A DNA stretch of 64,000 nucleotides from the NCBI GenBank assembly GCA_036435485.1, contig CM071600.1:53813546-53877545 (forward strand), given 5' to 3'. This document shows, piece after piece, positions 59,924 to 64,000 of this stretch. The stretch comes from Saposhnikovia divaricata (taxonomy: Eukaryota > Streptophyta > Magnoliopsida > Apiales > Apiaceae). Position numbers and translations under genes: made by a program. Every line of letters begins with the position of its first letter. Position 1 is the stretch's first letter. The notes under the pieces are model-generated. The model worked only from the letters and a program-made list of their open reading frames with translations, had not been told where the DNA came from and ran no database searches.

Positions 59924-61584
59924 AAATCGACTTAAATTGATTTCTTTGGCCACAAGTTTGTGGTAGTTTTAATGTGTTTTGCTTAATTGTGCAGGGTTGA
60001 AGAAATGTCGATTAAAGGTGTAGTTTCCATCGTTATTTGGCGTTGATTTATGATATGGAATGAAGAATGGAGGCTAAGGTCAACTACCAAGAAGTATACA
60101 AGTCATTAAGGATGAAAGACGGAAGCTCATGCAAAAGGAACGGAAGAAAAAGCTTAAAAATCGAAGAAAAAATCAACTTTCGCAGATCGGGACCAAGCTG
60201 GGAGCCCCAATTGGCACCCCAGCCTTGTTTTATGCAGTTTGGACAGGCGCTCCTGGCGCCAATGGCGCTGGCGCTGCGGCGTGCTAGAGAAAATCAGCCA
60301 GAATTTCTGATTCTTGTTTTGGCCATATCTTGAGTTCTAGAAGTCCGTTTTGGACGATCTTACTGTCCACGCGAAGATAACGAGATTCTCTATCATTCTA
60401 AAGTGGTCCAGAGGTCCAATTACAGCTGGAACGTTCAATAATTACTGAAGAAATGACAGCTGCGAATTTTCCTTTAAAACAGAATCAGTTTAGGAAACGT
60501 ACTTCTATTATAATTCTGATTTGGTATTTCTTGCTGGGCAAGATGTCTAGAGCCTATATAAACACATCCAACCCTTGTAAATTGTATCATTAACACAATT
60601 AGACAATTAGATATCTTGTACATAATATAGTTTAGATCTGCAAGGGAGAAAAGGAGAGAAGGATTCAACGCTCGTGATAAGCAACGGATCTAGATCTACT
60701 TCATCTTTTGTATCATAGATTTGTTCTCTTAACTATTGTTTTATTAATATTATTACTTTCTTCCATATCTTGTTTGTTATCATGGTTTCACTTGATCCCA
60801 TGATGACGATAGGTTCAATTATGAGCTAATCGTTGTCATGGGATTCTAACGGATTTATTTATGGAACTTAGTATCTTGATTGCTTAAAGATCTGTGTGTG
60901 ATGTATATTTGATATCCTCGTATGGTTATGCTTAATTGATAGATGTGTCATGAACATCTAATCTGTTAATCTCTTATGAAGTGAAAGTGGATCTTGAGAT
61001 TTAGAACTTGCCATGCTAGCATAGGTTCATGATTGTTTATCAACATGATTCGTAGTATGAGATGAGAATACTTATATTGCCCTGTGTGATCTTTATGGAT
61101 AACTTGCTCTTCAACCGTTTTGTTTTCAAATTCTATAGACATATAGGGTCTAAGCATAATTGGTGTCTATTCATCTTCTATCTCTTTTGTGGATGTATGT
61201 TTAGTTTGGTATACGTATACTGAGAGGTAGCGTGTACTTGTTTCGTGTTATCCGATCAGATATCATAACCATTGCATATAGAGATTAAAGGCGTCAGATC
61301 TAAGCGAAGTATTTAATGAAGTTAGGATTCCATGTTTTCTTGCATATAAGTAATTCAATTTTAATTCTCATTAGTTAGTAATTTGTAGTTTGTTAATTTG
61401 TATCCTAGTTAATTATAGTTAGTAAAAACTTAATATTGTTAATTGTCTTAGCAGTGCATAATAACCATACATTGTTGCATAGGTACAAAACTGAATTGAA
61501 ACCTAAGATCTCTGTGGGAACGAACTTAACTTCTATCTGTATTACTTGTGACCACGTACGCTTGCGTGTTTTAGTGCAAACAAG
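59924..61584 (+). repeat. putative 5' LTR of the gag-only element
   Basis: About 1.66 kb lies between the Sirevirus junction and the primer-binding site. It contains GCGCTCCTGGCGCCAATGGCG-like direct words near 60245 and a TATA-like box (GCCTATATAAAC, 60553-60564). No partner is in the window, so its LTR status rests on the adjoining primer site. Confidence 0.55.
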
Positions 61585-61587
61585 TTT

Positions 61588-61608
61588 TTGGCGCCGCTGC
61601 CGGGGATC
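61588..61608 (+). other. primer-binding site of the gag-only element
   Basis: TTGGCGCCGCTGCCGGGGAT follows the LTR end by a few bases. TGGCGCCG(T/C)TGCCGGGGA is the usual primer site of Athila/Tat-type plant gypsy elements. Confidence 0.8.
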
Positions 61609-61743
61609 ATCGGTGTTTTATTTTTGGTTTATGTGCTTGTCAATAGTGGTCGTTAGAGTTCACTGACTCGGATTAGTTACTTATCTATTCTTGTGTAGTT
61701 CATTGGTGTTTCAGGTACTTGTCAAAGAGCGTTGACTTTGAAG

Positions 61744-62799
61744 ATGGATTTTCTAAATTACTATGGAGTTCAACAGGTGGTTAGTATTTGTGAGCTATGT
61801 GCGGGCGCACATGAGATGAATCAGTGCTGGAGCAACCAAGGTGGTATTCAACAACCTCAGCAGCCTTATCAGCAGTATCAAGGTCAACAATATGGAGCAC
61901 AGCCTTACTATCCTCAAAATTTTCTGCAGCAGCAGAACCAGGATTTTCAGCAGCAGCTAGGGCATAATTTTCTGCAGCAGTATGACCCGTGGCAATCTGA
62001 ACCTCTGAGTTATGAGGGACAACCATATTTTCAATACCATCCTCAACAGTACCAGCAAGATGTTCCAGATATGTCATATTTCTTCGGAAGTGAAGAGTTT
62101 CAACATCAGCAACCTACTCCTACTTTTCAATCAGATGAGGTTGATGTTATGGAGGAGATTAGGATGCTTGCAAAGAGTTTTGAGGAGTCTACCAAATCTA
62201 TGGGGACACTACTTGCTCAAGTTTTGAGTGCCTTGGAACAAGAGAATCAACAATGCATACTAGAGGCAATTCCAGAAAATAACGGTGACTTGGAGCAAGG
62301 TACTGCATGCATTATTGAGGAAGACAAATTCCAAGGTGAGGTGAGCGTTCACAAGTCATGTGAGGAATTTGATCATGCTGGTGAGGTGGATGCTTTGGAA
62401 AGGGCACTATTTGGGACAGACACTGTTGAGCTGAACAAATTTCAAAAATTGGTATGTGCGTACCAAGAGGCTGAAGAACATGGGAAAGATACAGGTCTTA
62501 TACTTGTCTCAGATTATAAAGATGAAGGTAGCGCATTAGTGCCAATGGAGGAAGTTCTTTTTGAGGAACCAAAGGCTTCAGCAACTTACATTTACCCTCC
62601 TCCATTATATTCAAGCGAAGCCCGCAAATGTGTGTTGTTTTACAAATTGACAGATTTTGGGTCAACAGAAGAAGGCATTGGAACAGGACATATTTGTTAT
62701 ACGAATAGGCCAAGCGAGGAGAAGGAGCAGAAAGTGTGCCGCCGTGATGACGATGAAGTCTCACGAAGAGAGGACCAGGCAAACTATTATCATCCTTAA
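61744..62799 (+). CDS. gag-like protein of the non-autonomous gypsy element
   Basis: The open frame has an ATG at 61744 (an upstream in-frame alternative exists at 61732) and ends at TAA 62797-62799, about 351 aa. Near the N-terminus is a C-X2-C-X3-H-X4-C knuckle (CELCAGAHEMNQC), as in Athila/Tat gag. A Gln/Tyr/Pro-rich segment follows (residues about 30-130, many QQ, YQ and PQ), then an acidic Glu-rich part with MEEIRMLAKSFEESTKSM, where Athila gags have their helical segment. The last 150 residues are not recognised. The capsid half of gag is absent upstream of the knuckle, so the protein is truncated or specialised. It is unbroken, in contrast to the neighbouring relics. Confidence 0.65.
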   Translation: MDFLNYYGVQQVVSICELCAGAHEMNQCWSNQGGIQQPQQPYQQYQGQQYGAQPYYPQNFLQQQNQDFQQQLGHNFLQQYDPWQSEPLSYEGQPYFQYHPQQYQQDVPDMSYFFGSEEFQHQQPTPTFQSDEVDVMEEIRMLAKSFEESTKSMGTLLAQVLSALEQENQQCILEAIPENNGDLEQGTACIIEEDKFQGEVSVHKSCEEFDHAGEVDALERALFGTDTVELNKFQKLVCAYQEAEEHGKDTGLILVSDYKDEGSALVPMEEVLFEEPKASATYIYPPPLYSSEARKCVLFYKLTDFGSTEEGIGTGHICYTNRPSEEKEQKVCRRDDDEVSRREDQANYYHP

Positions 62800-63850
62800 T
62801 GGAGGCTTGGAAGTAACGTCAAGCTATTGACGTTAAAGAAGCGCTTCATGGGAGGCAACCCAAGCATTGTTTTATACTGGTATGTTTTCTACTTTCCCTC
62901 ATATTTACTTCCATTCAATGAGGGCATTGAATATTTTAAGTTTGGGGGTGGTTTGGGGATTTAGTAGTTGTTGTATTATGTGTTCATGTATGATTTCAGG
63001 CTTTGCATATTAGTATTAGTAAATTATGCATTTATGTTCGTGATATCTACGTTTGTTTCATATAGGACATTCTGTTTTTATATATCATGTGAGTTCATAA
63101 TAGTTTGCATTTGCACCCATGCTTGATAGGAATTTTGTGTTGTTGACGCTTTTTGATTGAGAAGTGATATGCTTTGTTCTTGTGCACACACATACACTAG
63201 TAAGTTGAAGCTAGTAGACTTATTGAATGTTGTGAGTAATTAGAAGGACATGAATATGTGTAAGATGATTTAGTTTGCATGCTTCGAATACAAGTAGGTG
63301 CGTTAGAGAGATTTTTGCTTGGGATTGAGTATGTTTTTCCTACCAAGTGAGCTTTTGAGCCATATTGCCTTTGTTGCAATTTTATTCGTTTGCTTGAGTG
63401 TCCACGGATTGTTTGCATTGCTAGCAGTTGTTTGAGATCTTCTTGAAACGCATGACATTAATTGACGATTAAAATGATAAAGGCATTTAGGATTAACTGC
63501 ATATTTTCCCATATTACCACACCATGTTTACATGATCAATTAGTTAACCTGTTGAGCTTAATCCTATTTTTTCGGTGACATACCACATTACTTGCCTAGA
63601 CCTTTTTCTTGTATTGGCCTTACATTAATTTGAACCCACATTGTCAAAGGCTAGTAGGGTGTTTAAGGGAGTAATAAGGTGTGCAAGGAGGGGTTTATAG
63701 TTGGTCATAATTTTGGGGGAAATATTGAAAATTGGGTTTGGTTATTTGCTTGATAGTCGGCATGTGTAATAAAATCGTGGGATCATTGTTATTGTTTATT
63801 TTATTGTTGCTTTAGCTCTTGGAAAAAAAAAAGAAAAAAAAATGGAAAAG
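62800..63850 (+). other. non-coding 3' part of the gag-only element
   Basis: It begins with paired TTGACGTTAAAGAAGCGC and GACGTCAAG-like words and GGGAGGCAACCC, then AAGTTTGGGGGTGG at about 62936. It then runs as T-rich spacer to an A-rich block (63815-63850). Only short frames occur here. Confidence 0.55.

Positions 63851-63851
<1 letters not shown>

Positions 63852-63925
<74 letters not shown>
63852..63925. repeat. AT microsatellite, about 36 units
   Basis: An uninterrupted AT run follows an AAAAAGAAAAAAAAATGG block. It is long enough to be highly variable in length and error-prone in assembly. Confidence 0.95.
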
Positions 63926-63927
<2 letters not shown>

Positions 63928-64000
63928 GTTATGAGAGCATGTTTGTGTTTATTGTGATCCTACTTTAGTCGACTAGTTGAGTGTTTTTGTTGAGAAAAGT

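Larger units (their letters stand above)
59924..64000 (+). mobile_element. gag-only Ty3/gypsy (Athila/Tat-like) element, left part
   Basis: It abuts the truncated Sirevirus. A long LTR-like region (about 59924-61584, ending GTGCAAACA) is followed by a primer site, a gag-like ORF and non-coding sequence. The characteristic phrases GGGAGGCAACCCAAGCATT and AAGTTTGGGGGTGG of large plant gypsy/LARD elements lie directly after the ORF. No protease, RT or integrase is present before these 3'-type sequences, so this copy is probably non-autonomous. The right LTR lies beyond the window and the exact left end was not fixed (no clear TG). Confidence 0.7.

Noticed and set aside
61781..62077. Minus-strand Ala-rich frame opposite the Gln-rich gag-like ORF
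   Set aside because: Antisense of CAG/CAA-rich DNA; no independent support.
1..64000. CRISPR array or bacterial operon
   Set aside because: The tandem repeats lack unique spacers of constant length, and all context is plant nuclear DNA.

Overview
This window is nuclear DNA from a flowering plant, most likely a eudicot. The evidence is two intron-bearing genes with close relatives across dicots, GT-AG introns, very AT-rich intergenic DNA, and nearly every major class of plant transposable element (Sirevirus-type Ty1/copia, Ty3/gypsy, RTE-clade LINE, hAT, PIF/Harbinger-like MITEs, Helitrons). The species cannot be named from the sequence alone.

Only two host genes can be supported, both on the minus strand. 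The first (8467-12216, five exons, 648 codons) encodes a Golgi-type GT32 / alpha-1,4-glycosyltransferase with a DXD motif. The second (20500-24178, five exons, 305 aa) encodes a peroxisomal 2,4-dienoyl-CoA reductase (SDR family) ending in the peroxisomal signal SKL. I worked out both gene models by hand from splice sites and reading phase, and both join cleanly. Nothing suggests that the two genes share a pathway.

Layout. 1-8 kb: a 52-bp tandem repeat, unrecognised DNA, an inverted-repeat MITE, Helitron ends and a non-autonomous hAT element. 8.4-12.2 kb: the glycosyltransferase. 12.3-20.4 kb: MITEs, a non-coding LTR retrotransposon rich in hairpins (14022-16712) and a duplicated segment carrying a hAT insertion. 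20.5-24.2 kb: the reductase, with MITEs in intron 1 and in the promoter-proximal flank. 25.9-30.5 kb: a complete but damaged hAT element with a BED-finger transposase; it is the apparent parent of the deletion derivative at 5 kb. 30.9-31.7 kb: two MITEs. 31.97-36.20 kb: a full-length RTE LINE with an 18-bp target duplication. 36-47 kb: a Helitron district with tandem, end-to-end and inverted copies. 47.2-59.9 kb: a decayed Sirevirus with an envelope-like ORF, split by a gypsy element (50903-58096) that itself carries a hAT insertion. 59.9 kb to the end: the 5' part of a gag-only gypsy element.

The strongest results are structural. Two hAT insertions have empty-site paralogues within the window. 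One hAT autonomous/derivative pair is present. Helitrons have inserted repeatedly into the same A|T position in the 5' end of earlier Helitrons. One Helitron carries a 928-bp higher-order tandem repeat. No RNA gene, CRISPR array or evident new enzymatic system was found.
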